A stretch of 64,000 nt of DNA from Saccharospirillum alexandrii (GTDB lineage: Bacteria; Pseudomonadota; Gammaproteobacteria; Pseudomonadales; Natronospirillaceae), in assembly GCF_004000275.1 (NCBI RefSeq), contig NZ_RCIP01000001.1, positions 426,749 to 490,748 of the forward strand, given 5' to 3'. Under the pieces are notes generated by a model that worked only from the letters and a program-made list of their open reading frames with translations, was not told the origin of the DNA and did no database searches. Positions 8,702-17,700 of the stretch are shown one piece after another (within the stretch, counting starts at the first letter, position 1; every line of letters starts with the position of its first letter). Position numbers and translations under genes: made by a program.

Positions 8702-9193
8702 CTAGACCTGATCGACCCAGCGACGCTGGCCATCATTGAGCGATTGAGTACCCGAAGCGGAATAGGTGTCGGTAGCACCGACCAGGTTTTTCAACAGAGT
8801 CAGGCGCGCCTGATTCCGCGCCGACAGGGAGGCCAGCATTTGCCGGTTCACAGCGGTAGAGCGGCTATTTTCGTCCAGGCTCGCTTTCAGTGTTTGCCAT
8901 TGGGTCAGCAGCGGGGCTTGTTGCGCGGCGTCCAGCTGTTGTTCGCACCAGGCGTGAAAAGCCGGGTAGTCGGGCTCGATACCCTGGTTGGAACACCAGG
9001 CGAGCAGGGCTTCCGAGGCGGTGAGCAGGGTGTCAGTCAGGGAGGACTTTCGATCGAGAACAGCGGACAGCAACGTCAGATCACCGGTTTTCAAGGCCTG
9101 GTGTTCATCGGCAAGGAGTGGTTCAAATGCATGGCTGGCATCGAGCGCCCTGGCGAGCGCCGCCTGCAGGGCGTTGAGCGTTTCGGTATTCAT
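8702..9193 (-). CDS. flgN: FlgN export chaperone for hook-associated proteins
   Basis: A 163-aa helical protein with the FlgN pattern: N-terminal helix with LLADEHQALKTGDL, then LDRKSSLTDTLL, and a late ASLSARNQARLTLLKN segment that in FlgN precedes the client-binding helix. FlgN keeps FlgK and FlgL soluble and docks them at the flagellar export gate. It sits directly after flgM, the usual order. Length is normal even though its expected clients FlgK (1020 aa) and FlgL (417 aa) are enlarged, which is expected since FlgN binds only their C-terminal helices. Confidence 0.8.
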   Translation of the reverse strand: MNTETLNALQAALARALDASHAFEPLLADEHQALKTGDLTLLSAVLDRKSSLTDTLLTASEALLAWCSNQGIEPDYPAFHAWCEQQLDAAQQAPLLTQWQTLKASLDENSRSTAVNRQMLASLSARNQARLTLLKNLVGATDTYSASGTQSLNDGQRRWVDQV

Positions 9194-9241
9194 GGTCCTG
9201 TCCCCGCGGTTAACCCGGCGACTGCCTGAACCCTTAAACGA

Positions 9242-9568
9242 TCAAAGGCCCGACTCGAAGCGTCGAAAGGCGGCCGCCAGCTTATTATAGTCGATAGAGT
9301 AATCACCGTTTTGAATGGCGGTTCGAATGCGATCGACCTTTTCCTGGTCGATGTCTGGCAATTGCTGCACCTTGTTGTTGACGGTGCGCAATACCTCAGC
9401 GCGATCCGACAGCTTGACCACATCGTCTGTGTTCTTGCCGCTATCACTCTTGTTTACAGCTCCAGCACTTTCTGTGCCAGCTTTTTTGGTCGACGCAGCG
9501 TTGTCGCTTTCGCGGCTCTTTGCAGACCCGGTTTGTCCCGATGAAAGGCCGTTCAGATTAATGGCCAT
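9242..9568 (-). CDS. flgM: Anti-sigma-28 factor FlgM
   Basis: A 108-aa protein. It holds FliA (sigma-28) inactive until the hook is finished, then is exported. The N-terminal half is low-complexity and disordered (Ser, Lys, Asn, Asp rich); the C-terminal half has the sigma-binding pattern VKLSDRAEVL...LPDIDQEKVDRIRTAIQNGDYSIDYNKLA. The ATG at 9568 is preferred over a GTG at 9577 because the GAGGTGAG ribosome-binding site lies 4-5 bp ahead of it and overlaps the GTG. A sigma-28 promoter lies just upstream, so flgM is also fed by its own target sigma factor. Confidence 0.9.
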   Translation of the reverse strand: MAINLNGLSSGQTGSAKSRESDNAASTKKAGTESAGAVNKSDSGKNTDDVVKLSDRAEVLRTVNNKVQQLPDIDQEKVDRIRTAIQNGDYSIDYNKLAAAFRRFESGL

Positions 9569-9607
9569 TGTGCTCACCTCATGTGAAGTTGGTTTTTCCT
9601 GAAGGGG

Positions 9608-9634
9608 GTAGCGGCCCTGGCTTCAGAAACTTGA
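9608..9634 (-). promoter_or_regulatory. Sigma-28 promoter of flgM
   Basis: On the minus strand TCAAGTTT - 11 nt - GCCGCTAC, near-perfect to the FliA consensus, 40 bp before the flgM ATG. The -10 octamer is identical to that before fliS. Confidence 0.8.
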
Positions 9635-9716
9635 GTGAATTTTGTGAAAAAAGTCAGCTTTTTCTTCAATCACTGTATCAAATTGGTTAAAAACCAGCCA
9701 GTCGGTGGCGTCGCCC

Positions 9717-10526
9717 TCACTGGGTATGGATCTCGACCACGCCTTTCGATTTCACATAGGCATGAATGGTTTGCCGGGATGACAGGTTTCTGACGGGAAT
9801 CTGTTGCCCCTGGGACCCTTCTCTGAGTGCCTCACCCTCCGTCTGTACCGAAAGGCCGGCCCCCGTGGCGTATATGATAACGCGGTCTCCCCGCTCGATC
9901 ATCACCGGCGGTTTGGCCACATAGGGCGTGATCACCGTGCCCTGCGTCAGGTTACGGGCCACTTCGTACCCGCTCAGTTCGGCTGCACTGCTATAGTGTC
10001 CATGGCGAAGCGAGGAGACATCCGTCATCGCCAGGCTCATATCAGCCGGCGACAGGCGCTGGCCGCGCGACAGGCTGCGCGCGGTCACGACCACAGGAAC
10101 ATTCACCGTCAGCCCAACTGGAATATAGACCTGCCAGCCCAGACTTTCGCAGGCAACTCGGGGTGTCAGCCGGTTGGATAACGAACTGCCACGCCAATCG
10201 ACCTGCAAGGGAGCGGGGCAGGGTGCCAGATTGGCCGTGGCATCGTTAACGGTAATGGTTGTTGATATCTGTTCGTCAGGAACGTTCGGGTGATCGTTCC
10301 TGACGCGCTCCAGTAGCGATTGTTCCACGGTCTGGGTAATCTGCTGGCCCGCCGTCAGATTGATCGTTTCAGTCGCATTGGCCGTAAAAGCCAGGCTGGC
10401 TATGGTCAGGATCACTCCGGCGATTGTGATGCCCGGTTTACCAACAGCGCGAGACGCCAGGTCTGACCGGTCTCGCCCGGTTAAACCTTCTGAAACATCC
10501 GCCGATAGGTATAAATGTCTGATCAT
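9717..10526 (-). CDS. flgA: Flagellar P-ring assembly chaperone FlgA
   Basis: A 269-aa periplasmic protein that helps FlgI assemble the P ring. Residues about 35-50 (ITIAGVILTIASLAFTANA) form the hydrophobic core of a signal peptide with an unusually long N-region of about 30 residues; an internal start is possible but none has a better ribosome-binding site than AAGGA before 10526. The SAF domain is recognisable (VVVTARSLSRGQRLSPADMS, then NLTQGTVIT, ending in GVVEIHTQ). It heads the leftward operon and is divergent from cheV, the common pseudomonad layout. A sigma-54 site lies upstream. Confidence 0.85.
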   Translation of the reverse strand: MIRHLYLSADVSEGLTGRDRSDLASRAVGKPGITIAGVILTIASLAFTANATETINLTAGQQITQTVEQSLLERVRNDHPNVPDEQISTTITVNDATANLAPCPAPLQVDWRGSSLSNRLTPRVACESLGWQVYIPVGLTVNVPVVVTARSLSRGQRLSPADMSLAMTDVSSLRHGHYSSAAELSGYEVARNLTQGTVITPYVAKPPVMIERGDRVIIYATGAGLSVQTEGEALREGSQGQQIPVRNLSSRQTIHAYVKSKGVVEIHTQ

Positions 10527-10589
10527 GCAGTTGTCCTTGGACGATTGCCGACTATGCTTGGTGAAAAGTCACCGATTAAAGGACGCTTG

Positions 10590-10607
10590 CTGGCAATTCG
10601 TTGCCAG
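10590..10607. other. Perfect hairpin with TTCG tetraloop between flgA and cheV
   Basis: CTGGCAATTCGTTGCCAG forms a 7-bp stem closed by a UUCG-type loop on the + strand transcript. It lies in the 268-bp divergent region, in the possible leader of cheV or the leader of flgA. It looks like a -24/-12 site at first sight, but GG and GC are one base too close. Confidence 0.5.
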
Positions 10608-10684
10608 TGGGCTGAAAATGCCGCTGGTGCATTCGCCAGTAAATTGACGAAAGGGTTCGGGCAGCGCCTGTGCTACAGTCCTTC

Positions 10685-10700
10685 TGCAAGGGCTGTGCCG
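10685..10700 (-). promoter_or_regulatory. Sigma-54 promoter of flgA
   Basis: On the minus strand CGGCACAGCCCTTGCA, with GG and GC separated by the required 10 nt; it differs from TGGCACGNNNNTTGCA at two positions. About 160 bp before flgA, oriented toward it. Expected to be FleQ-dependent. Confidence 0.7.
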
Positions 10701-10794
10701 ACCTTTCTACAAAGGCTGTACCGACTGTCGTGGATTCGCGGCGGGAGTCGGACTCGGTGTCCGGCAGTTAACAGTATTATCAGTGGAGAATCCT

Positions 10795-11751
10795 ATGGCC
10801 GGTGTTCTGGACAGTGTGAACCAGCGTACGCAGTTGGTCGGGCAAAACCGCCTGGAACTGCTGCTGTTCCGCCTCAATGGCGATCAAATTTATGGCATTA
10901 ATGTTTTTAAAGTCAAAGAAGTGCTCCAGTGCCCCAAGCTGACTCAGATGCCGCAGTCCAGCAAGGTGGTGAAGGGCGTTGCCCATATTCGCGGCGGCAC
11001 CATCCCCATTCTCGACCTGAGCGTGGCCACAGGCAATGCGCCGATAGAACATATTGAAGACAAGTTCACCATCATCACTGAATACAATATGAAGAGTCAG
11101 GGCTTCCTGGTTCAGGGAGTGGAGCGCATCATCAACATCAACTGGGAAGATGTGCAGCCACCACCCAAAGGCACTGGCCACGATCATTTTCTGACCGCGG
11201 TGACCAAATACGATAACAAGCTGGTCGAAATCATTGATGTCGAGAAGATTCTGGCGGATGTCACGCCCATGCAGGAAGACTTCAATGAAGACTTGCTGAC
11301 CCCTGAAGTCGCCGCCAGTGCCGTGTCGAGACAAGTGCTGATCGTTGATGACTCCAAGATTGCACGCAAGCAAATTCAACGCACCCTGGAGAAAATCGGT
11401 TTGACGGTCGTAGCGCTCAACGACGGGCGTGAAGCGTTGAATCACTTGTTGGCCCTGATTGACGAAGGCGTGCAACCGACTGAGCGCTACCCGATTATTA
11501 TCTCTGATATCGAAATGCCGGAAATGGATGGCTACACCCTGACTCATGAAATCCGCAACCACGCCCAACTCAAAGAGGCTTACATCGTATTGCACACCTC
11601 GCTGAGTGGCGTCTTTAATAAGGCGATGGTGCAAAAAGTGGGTGCCAACGATTTTCTGGCCAAGTTCCAGCCTGATATGCTGGCCCAGCTGGTGATAGAA
11701 CGGATCACCAACCTGGGTGGTAATTTGCCAGCGATCGAAGGAGAGGCATGA
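10795..11751 (+). CDS. cheV: Chemotaxis coupling protein CheV
   Basis: A 318-aa cytoplasmic protein with an N-terminal CheW domain (about 15-160, LLFRLNGDQIYGINVFKVKEV) that docks on receptors and CheA, and a C-terminal receiver (about 178-305) with the phospho-acceptor Asp in IIISDIEMPEMDG. It couples and adapts chemoreceptor signalling. The ATG at 10795 is chosen over an in-frame GTG at 10783 because TGGAGA lies 6-7 bp ahead of it. It is followed 105 bp later by cheR and then by the hook-basal body operon, as in Pseudomonas. Confidence 0.9.
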   Translation: MAGVLDSVNQRTQLVGQNRLELLLFRLNGDQIYGINVFKVKEVLQCPKLTQMPQSSKVVKGVAHIRGGTIPILDLSVATGNAPIEHIEDKFTIITEYNMKSQGFLVQGVERIININWEDVQPPPKGTGHDHFLTAVTKYDNKLVEIIDVEKILADVTPMQEDFNEDLLTPEVAASAVSRQVLIVDDSKIARKQIQRTLEKIGLTVVALNDGREALNHLLALIDEGVQPTERYPIIISDIEMPEMDGYTLTHEIRNHAQLKEAYIVLHTSLSGVFNKAMVQKVGANDFLAKFQPDMLAQLVIERITNLGGNLPAIEGEA

Positions 11752-11856
11752 AACAACAGGCAATCAGGCTCTTCTCGCCCGGTCGGACGAGTAAGGACAA
11801 AATCAGGCTGACAGGTCAGCAAACTCAGTGCCCAGGGGCCAGGAGTACAGGGATTA

Positions 11857-12681
11857 ATGGTCGACGTTGAAAAAGGGTACCAGGCATTTTGTGACTACCT
11901 GGAAAAGCACAGTGGCATATGTCTGGGTGCCAGCAAGCAGTATCTGGTGTCGAGCCGACTGCGGAAAATACTGCAGCAAGCCGACATCACCAATCTGCAA
12001 GATCTGGTGACAGCGATTCAGCGACCCGGTGGCCAAAAGTTGCGCGCTGAGGTCATTGACGCTATGACCACCAATGAAACCCTCTGGTTTCGCGATATAC
12101 ACCCGTTCAGGATTCTGGAAGAAAAACTGTTGCCAGAGTTCTATCAGCAACGCGGCGCCCGCCCGTTGCGAATCTGGTCGGCCGCCTGCTCAACAGGGCA
12201 AGAACCTTATTCAATCTCCATGATGATCGAAGAATACAAGGCGCGGAACCGGTTGGTCAGCGGTGGCGAGAAAATCGTCGCGACCGACATTTCCGCCTCG
12301 GTACTGGATGCCGCCAAGTCGGCCGAATACGCCATGCTGGCCATTGGCCGCGGCCTGGATCCGGAGCGACTGAAGAAACACTTTGTCGAAGCCCCCAATG
12401 GGCGCTGGAAGGTCAAGCCAGGCATTGCCCAGCGGGTTGAATACCGCTCTCTTAACCTGCAGGACAGCTACGCCTTGCTCGGCAAATTCGACATCGTTTT
12501 CTGTCGCAATGTGTTGATCTACTTTACCGCAGACCTCAAACGCGACATTCTCTCCCGCATTCACGCCACTCTGAATCCGGGCGGGTATCTACTGGTTGGG
12601 GCCTCGGAGGCCGTCAACGGCCTGAACGACCTCTATGAGATGGTGCATTGCCGGCCTGGCATTATTTACCGTAAGCGGTGA
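11857..12681 (+). CDS. cheR: Chemoreceptor methyltransferase CheR
   Basis: A 274-aa enzyme that methylates glutamates on chemoreceptors using S-adenosylmethionine. The N-terminal helical domain (YLVSSRLRKILQ) precedes the conserved NETLWFRD segment, the SAM-binding loop IWSAACSTGQEPYSISM at about 107-123, and FDIVFCRNVLIYF at about 210. Full length for the family. Upstream cheV is close (105 bp), so the two are likely one unit. Confidence 0.93.
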   Translation: MVDVEKGYQAFCDYLEKHSGICLGASKQYLVSSRLRKILQQADITNLQDLVTAIQRPGGQKLRAEVIDAMTTNETLWFRDIHPFRILEEKLLPEFYQQRGARPLRIWSAACSTGQEPYSISMMIEEYKARNRLVSGGEKIVATDISASVLDAAKSAEYAMLAIGRGLDPERLKKHFVEAPNGRWKVKPGIAQRVEYRSLNLQDSYALLGKFDIVFCRNVLIYFTADLKRDILSRIHATLNPGGYLLVGASEAVNGLNDLYEMVHCRPGIIYRKR

Positions 12682-12791
12682 GTTGCTGGTCAGGTGGGCG
12701 TGAAAGGCCATCGTTCTGCCCGGTGGTGCCGCAACCTGATCGAAGTCGCACGTAGAGACAGCTGCGCCATCCCCCTCGCTCCAACTCTTCG

Positions 12792-12812
12792 CCCTCGTCT
12801 CATGGATGAGGG
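12792..12812 (+). terminator. Stem-loop in the cheR-flgB gap
   Basis: CCCTCGTC (12792-12799) pairs with GATGAGGG (12805-12812) with one G-U pair. The 368-bp gap 12682-13049 holds this hairpin, the sigma-54 site of flgB and an AT-rich stretch at about 12960-12990; I see no gene. The motif CATGGATG recalls the dispersed palindromes but the flanks do not match them. Confidence 0.35.
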
Positions 12813-12990
12813 CTGGGTAGGAGGGCTTTTCAGGCCTTACCCCACGCCAGTCCGAATAACACCAGCTCAACCAAGCTACCCTCATCCGGCTTCTGTCCAC
12901 CTTCTCCGCTTCATCGGTCAAGGCTTGCCGCTTTGCCGCTGTGCCATTCTCTTGTGTCCATAACCTATTGATTTATAAGGATTTAATAAC

Positions 12991-13007
12991 TTGGCATTCC
13001 CATTGCA
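12991..13007 (+). promoter_or_regulatory. Sigma-54 promoter of the flgBCDE operon
   Basis: TTGGCATTCCCATTGCA, GG-N10-GC spacing correct, 43 bp before the flgB ATG. Followed by CAATACCTTCTGTGA, echoed (CAATACCCTCTGTAC) after the flgF promoter. Confidence 0.85.
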
Positions 13008-13049
13008 ATACCTTCTGTGAATTCAGAAAAACGGCAATGAGGTTCCATC

Positions 13050-13448
13050 ATGGCGGCACTGGGCTTTAACAATTCACTGGGTATTCATGACGACGCTTTG
13101 CTGGTGCGTGCCCGGCGTTCCGAGGTGCTGGCCAATAACCTGGCCAATGCAGATACTCCGGGGTTCAAGGCCCGTGACATTGATTTCAAGGCCATACTGA
13201 GCGGCGAAGTTCAGCGTACCCAGAACCTTGAAGTTAACCGGACCCAGGCCAACCACATTCCCGGCAAGTCGGGTGGTGATGCCGAGCTGTTCTATCGTAA
13301 CCCTTATCAGCCCTCGATTGACGGCAATACCGTGGATTCAAACGTTGAAAACGCCGAGTTCACCAAGAATGCGATGTCGTACAACGCCAGTTTTGATTTT
13401 CTGAATCGTAAATTCAAAGGCCTGACCAACGCGATCAAGGGGCAATAA
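13050..13448 (+). CDS. flgB: Flagellar proximal rod protein FlgB
   Basis: A 132-aa rod subunit of normal length. It has the N-terminal axial helix (LLVRARRSEVLANNLANADTPGFKARDIDF) with the ANNLANADTPG signature common to rod and hook proteins, and the C-terminal helix segment FLNRKFKGLTNAIKGQ. First gene of flgBCDE, behind a sigma-54 promoter; flgC follows after 2 bp. Confidence 0.95.
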   Translation: MAALGFNNSLGIHDDALLVRARRSEVLANNLANADTPGFKARDIDFKAILSGEVQRTQNLEVNRTQANHIPGKSGGDAELFYRNPYQPSIDGNTVDSNVENAEFTKNAMSYNASFDFLNRKFKGLTNAIKGQ

Positions 13449-13450
13449 CC

Positions 13451-13891
13451 ATGTCACTGTCGAACATAATTAATATCGCCGGCACCGGCATGAATGCCCA
13501 GTCCATCCGGCTGAATACCACCGCCAGTAACCTGGCCAACGCCCAGAGTGTTAGCTCCAGTGAGGAAGACACCTACCGGGCGCGCAAACCGATTTTTCAG
13601 GTGCTGCAACAGGCCGGTATCGACCGCGACTGGTCCGATGTGGATCTGGACCACGATGTGGGACAGGGCGTTAACGTTCGCGCCATTGTTGAAAAACAGG
13701 ATCCGCTCGACATCCGTTACGACCCCACCCATCCGTTTGCGGATGAGCAGGGGTATGTCTACTACCCGAACGTCAACGTGGTAGAGGAAATGGCAGACAT
13801 GATTTCCGCCCAACGCAGCTTTACCGTCAACGTTGAGGTGTTCAACACGGCCAAAACCATGCTGCAGAAAACGCTGACGATGGGGCAGTAA
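13451..13891 (+). CDS. flgC: Flagellar proximal rod protein FlgC
   Basis: A 146-aa rod subunit of normal length. ASNLANAQSV matches the rod-family N-terminal signature, VNVVEEMADMISAQRSF the family core, and FNTAKTMLQKTLTMGQ is a standard FlgC C-terminus. Coupled to flgB with a 2-bp gap. Unlike the external axial proteins it carries no insertion. Confidence 0.95.
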   Translation: MSLSNIINIAGTGMNAQSIRLNTTASNLANAQSVSSSEEDTYRARKPIFQVLQQAGIDRDWSDVDLDHDVGQGVNVRAIVEKQDPLDIRYDPTHPFADEQGYVYYPNVNVVEEMADMISAQRSFTVNVEVFNTAKTMLQKTLTMGQ

Positions 13892-13948
13892 ACGAGATGA
13901 ACCCGATCAACCATAGCCGCGGCCAGAACGCTCACAAGAGGAATCATC

Positions 13949-14701
13949 ATGGCTGACATGAACGACGTAACCGGTGCCGGGGCGCTGAGCCAATACGACA
14001 TTGCTCAGAAGAAGCCCAAGGAAAATACGTCCAACGAGCTGGGAAAAGATGATTTTCTGAAGCTGATGATCGCTCAGTTGAATAACCAGAACCCGCTTGA
14101 ACCTCAGGCCAATGCGGAGTTTGTCGCCCAGCTGGCGCAGTTCTCCCAGGTCGAAGGTATTCAGAACATGAGCAAGGGGTTCGAGTCATTATCGAACTCC
14201 TACAAATCTTCTCAGGCATTGCAAGCCAGCTCTCTGGTCGGTGGTGCCGTCACCATTGAAGGCAATCAGGAGAGTTTGTTGCGCCATGGTGAGCTGGTAT
14301 TTGGCATGGCCGATGTGCCATCCGGCGCCAGCGGTATGATGCTGCAAATCACCAATAGTGAAGGCGAGATGATTGAGTCGGTTGCGCTGGGTAATCAGCC
14401 GGCGGGCGAACTGAGTTTCAAATGGGATGGGGCCAACCTCGAGGTCAACGGTGAAATGGCCGATATTGACTACGACAAATTTCCGACCGATGACGACGGC
14501 AACATCATTCCGCACGATGCCGGTGTTTACCGGTTCAGCGTGGTCGGCAATGTGGCCGGTGAACAGCAGGCTCTGGGTACACATACCAGCGCACGGGTCG
14601 ACTCCGTCACCCTGGGGCAAGACAGTGACCTGCAGCTGAACCTGGCCGGTGGCGGCAACATTACCATGGCTGATGTGAAACAGATTAATCAGGTGTACTG
14701 A
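13949..14701 (+). CDS. flgD: Hook assembly scaffold FlgD
   Basis: A 250-aa protein that caps the growing hook and is discarded at its completion. The export/cap N-terminus contains LGKDDFLKLMIAQLNNQNPLEPQ, the strongest FlgD signature, followed by VAQLAQFSQVEGI; the C-terminal part has the FlgD Ig-like/tudor hybrid (GELSFKWDGAN, GVYRFSVVG). Length is slightly above the family norm (about 230). It must build a hook from a FlgE roughly three times the usual mass. Confidence 0.93.
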   Translation: MADMNDVTGAGALSQYDIAQKKPKENTSNELGKDDFLKLMIAQLNNQNPLEPQANAEFVAQLAQFSQVEGIQNMSKGFESLSNSYKSSQALQASSLVGGAVTIEGNQESLLRHGELVFGMADVPSGASGMMLQITNSEGEMIESVALGNQPAGELSFKWDGANLEVNGEMADIDYDKFPTDDDGNIIPHDAGVYRFSVVGNVAGEQQALGTHTSARVDSVTLGQDSDLQLNLAGGGNITMADVKQINQVY

Positions 14702-14799
14702 TCGGCGCTGGTAAATAAAGCGACCGAGCAAGACATCAGGAACCGTTACCGGTGATGGCATCATCCCGGATTTGAACAGCGCAGTGCGAGGAGCAACCC

Positions 14800-17700
14800 A
14801 TGAGTTTTGGTACTGGCCTGAGCGGCATCGCCGCCGCAAACAAAGACCTTCAAGTCACCGGCAACAACATTGCCAACGCCAGTACGACGGGCTTCAAAAG
14901 CAGTCGTACCGAATTTGGTGATGCCTACACCAACTCCTTCCTCGGCTACGGTCAGGATAAAGCCGGTGCCGGTGTGCGCGTCAGCAACATCGGGCAAAAG
15001 TTTGATCAGGGCAATATCAGTCAAACCAACTCGGCACTGGACCTGGCGGTTGATGGCAACGGTTTCTTCGTAATGGAGTACCCGAACGGCTCTGTCACCT
15101 ATACCCGGTCCGGTATTTTTGGTGTCGACAAACAAGGGTTTATTACCGGCAACACCGGAGCCAAGTTGCAAGGCTTTGGCGTTGATGAAAACGGTATTGT
15201 GAATGGGGTGCTGACAGATCTTGAAGTCGATACCGGTAACCAGCCTCCGCGCGGCACTCACGATGTGGATTCGCGTGTGAACGTACCAGCCGGTGCGCAG
15301 GTATTGCAACAGGATGGGACCATAACCCGCACCAACGGGCTGGCCATTGGTGCAGCGCAGACCGGTTCACTGGTCGATACCAATTCAACCCTGTCCACCG
15401 TTGGCTTTCCGACGACGGCAGGCAGTGCGGCAACGTACCAGGGTGACCCGGTTGGTGTTGGCCTGCCCTGGACGCCCAGCGCCGTTGAAGCCTCCTGGAC
15501 ATTCGATGTCACCATTCAGGGCCCCAACATCAATGGTGGCACTGCTCCCCTTACCGCGAATCTGCAGCCGTTCAGAGACACGGCTACCTACAACAGCGTG
15601 GCCGATATGGTCTCCGCTCTTAATGGCAGCATTCAATCGGATTCCGATCTGGCGGGCAAGATCCGGGCGGTCGAGAACCCGGCAGGCACGATTACCTTTG
15701 AAACTAATGGACCCTATGCCACCGATGGAACTTCATTTGTTGGCCTGGTTAACTCAACCGGCACCTTGCTGAACGCAGGCTGGATGAACTTTGCAACTCC
15801 GACCGTTACCTCACCGGTCGCCGGTACCGAGCTCTTTACCGCAGGTGGCTTTATTGACCTGACGTCTGATCCCGGCCAGGCCGCCAATATCCAGGGTAAC
15901 GACCAGATGGAGCTTGAGTACAACAACTTCATTCCTGGCACCAATACCACCCTGACCAGTGGTACAACCCTGAACACACTCGATAATACCGACCCGTTTG
16001 CCAACGCCGATGCGGGTAACGATATTGCCTTTAATATTAACGTGGGCTCCCTGAGCAGTGCCGTGACCATGACGGTTCCCGCTGGCGGGTATGCCAACCA
16101 GGCGGCCTTTGCGACGGCAATAGAAACAGCGGTTAACGGTGCGCTGGGTGCCAACACCATCAATGCCAATGTGGACGGTGCCACCAACCGGCTGGTATTA
16201 AGCACAGGTACAGCGGTTGGCATTGGGCCGGAAGACATCAGTATTGTTCACAATGCGGGTGCTACAACGTCGTCCATCAACATGAACACCGTGGGTATGG
16301 CGGTGTCTTCTTCACCAGCGCCAACCCGCGTACTGGGTGAGCCGGACACGCCCTTTAACAACCAGCTCGATGTCATTGTGGATGGCGGCGCTCCATTGAC
16401 CATTACCATTCCGCCGGGCAGCTATGCCAGCTACAACGAACTGATTGATCAGATTAATACCCAGATTCAAACCACACCGGGGCTGGCAGGTGAAGTGAGT
16501 GCCTCTCATGTGAACGGTCGCCTCTCGCTCGAGCGCACCGATATTGGTGAATTTCCGATAGACATTGATGTCGCCGACCCTGCGACCGGTGAATCAATTG
16601 ATGCGCTGGGCTTCGCCAGCAGCACCAAAACGGTTGGTACCGAACCGGTTGACCGCAGCCACAGCTTTAGAGTTAACCTGACCGTGCCCGCGCCGGATGA
16701 AGATAACCGGTCCGGCTCTGTCGTCATTAGCCTGGATGAAACCATTCTGTCGGTCGATCAGCTCGCAGCGGCTATTAACCGTGAGTTGGCCGCCGTTCCT
16801 GAAGAAGATTACATCGGCGTTCAGGCTGAAGTCGTGCGTGATGAGAATGACAACAAGAAGCTGCAGTTTGTCGCCATTCAGGAAGGTGAGGCGGCCATCG
16901 TGTCGGTCACCAACATTCTGGCGCCGGGCGATGATCTGGACGTTGGGCAACTCTACGCCCTGTTGCAGGTTGATTCATTCGACGCCAATTACCTGGAAGT
17001 GGGTGAAGCCGCGATCACCAATGGCTACCCGGAACAATCACTGGTGCTGTTCAATGAAGAGGCTGATGAGCGAACGCCCATTACCATTCCGGAAGGGGCC
17101 ACTGCTGCTGAGATTGCCGCTTTACTCAGTGAAGAAGCTGGCGTAGATGCAGAAGCTGAAACCCAGGTTCGCCTGCTGGCTGAAAACTACGGCAATTCCG
17201 GAGATATGGACATCATCATCAACGGTCAGCGGATTACGGCTAACTCTTATCAGGACATGGTTGATGAGATAAACCAGTATCAGCAATCATCGTTGAACAG
17301 TATCACCGCTGCGCTCGATGATGACACGGGGGACATCGTTATTACGTCTTCAACCGGTATTGATGTATCGGTTTCCATTGACTCGCCCAATGACAATGAC
17401 ACCTTAACGGTTCAGGGTTTTCAGGGCACCGCACCGGTCGTCCTTGGCGGCGAGCCTGATGCGGAGGTAAACGCCAAGATTGGTGGTTTTGTCGACATCA
17501 TTCTGAACGAAGGCTACACCATGATCGAGCCAGACCCTCGGGTCACTGGCCTGTTCAATGGTTTGACCGACAGCAGTTTTGAAGACTACACCATTAACGC
17601 TTTCAACCCGGATGATACCTCAACCTACAACGAAGTTGCGTCTCTGCCAATTTACGATTCCATTGGCAACCAGCACCAGCTGCAGTTGTTTTACGTCAAG

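Noticed and set aside
10589-10604. TGGCAATTCGTTGC as a sigma-54 promoter for cheV
   Set aside because: GG and GC are 9 nt apart instead of 10, and the string is fully explained by the UUCG hairpin.
10780-11763. A 327-codon open frame on the minus strand opposite cheV
   Set aside because: It mirrors cheV codon usage in the complementary frame, has no recognisable domain or ribosome-binding site, and cheV is certain.
11820-11845. A -24/-12-like sequence on the minus strand in the cheV-cheR gap (GGGCACTGAGTTTGC)
   Set aside because: Spacing fits, but it points into the 3' end of cheV with no leftward gene nearby, so it is probably chance.
12792-12812. A fifth copy of the dispersed palindrome in the cheR-flgB gap
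   Set aside because: Only CATGGATG is shared; the arms and the CGCCG core are missing.
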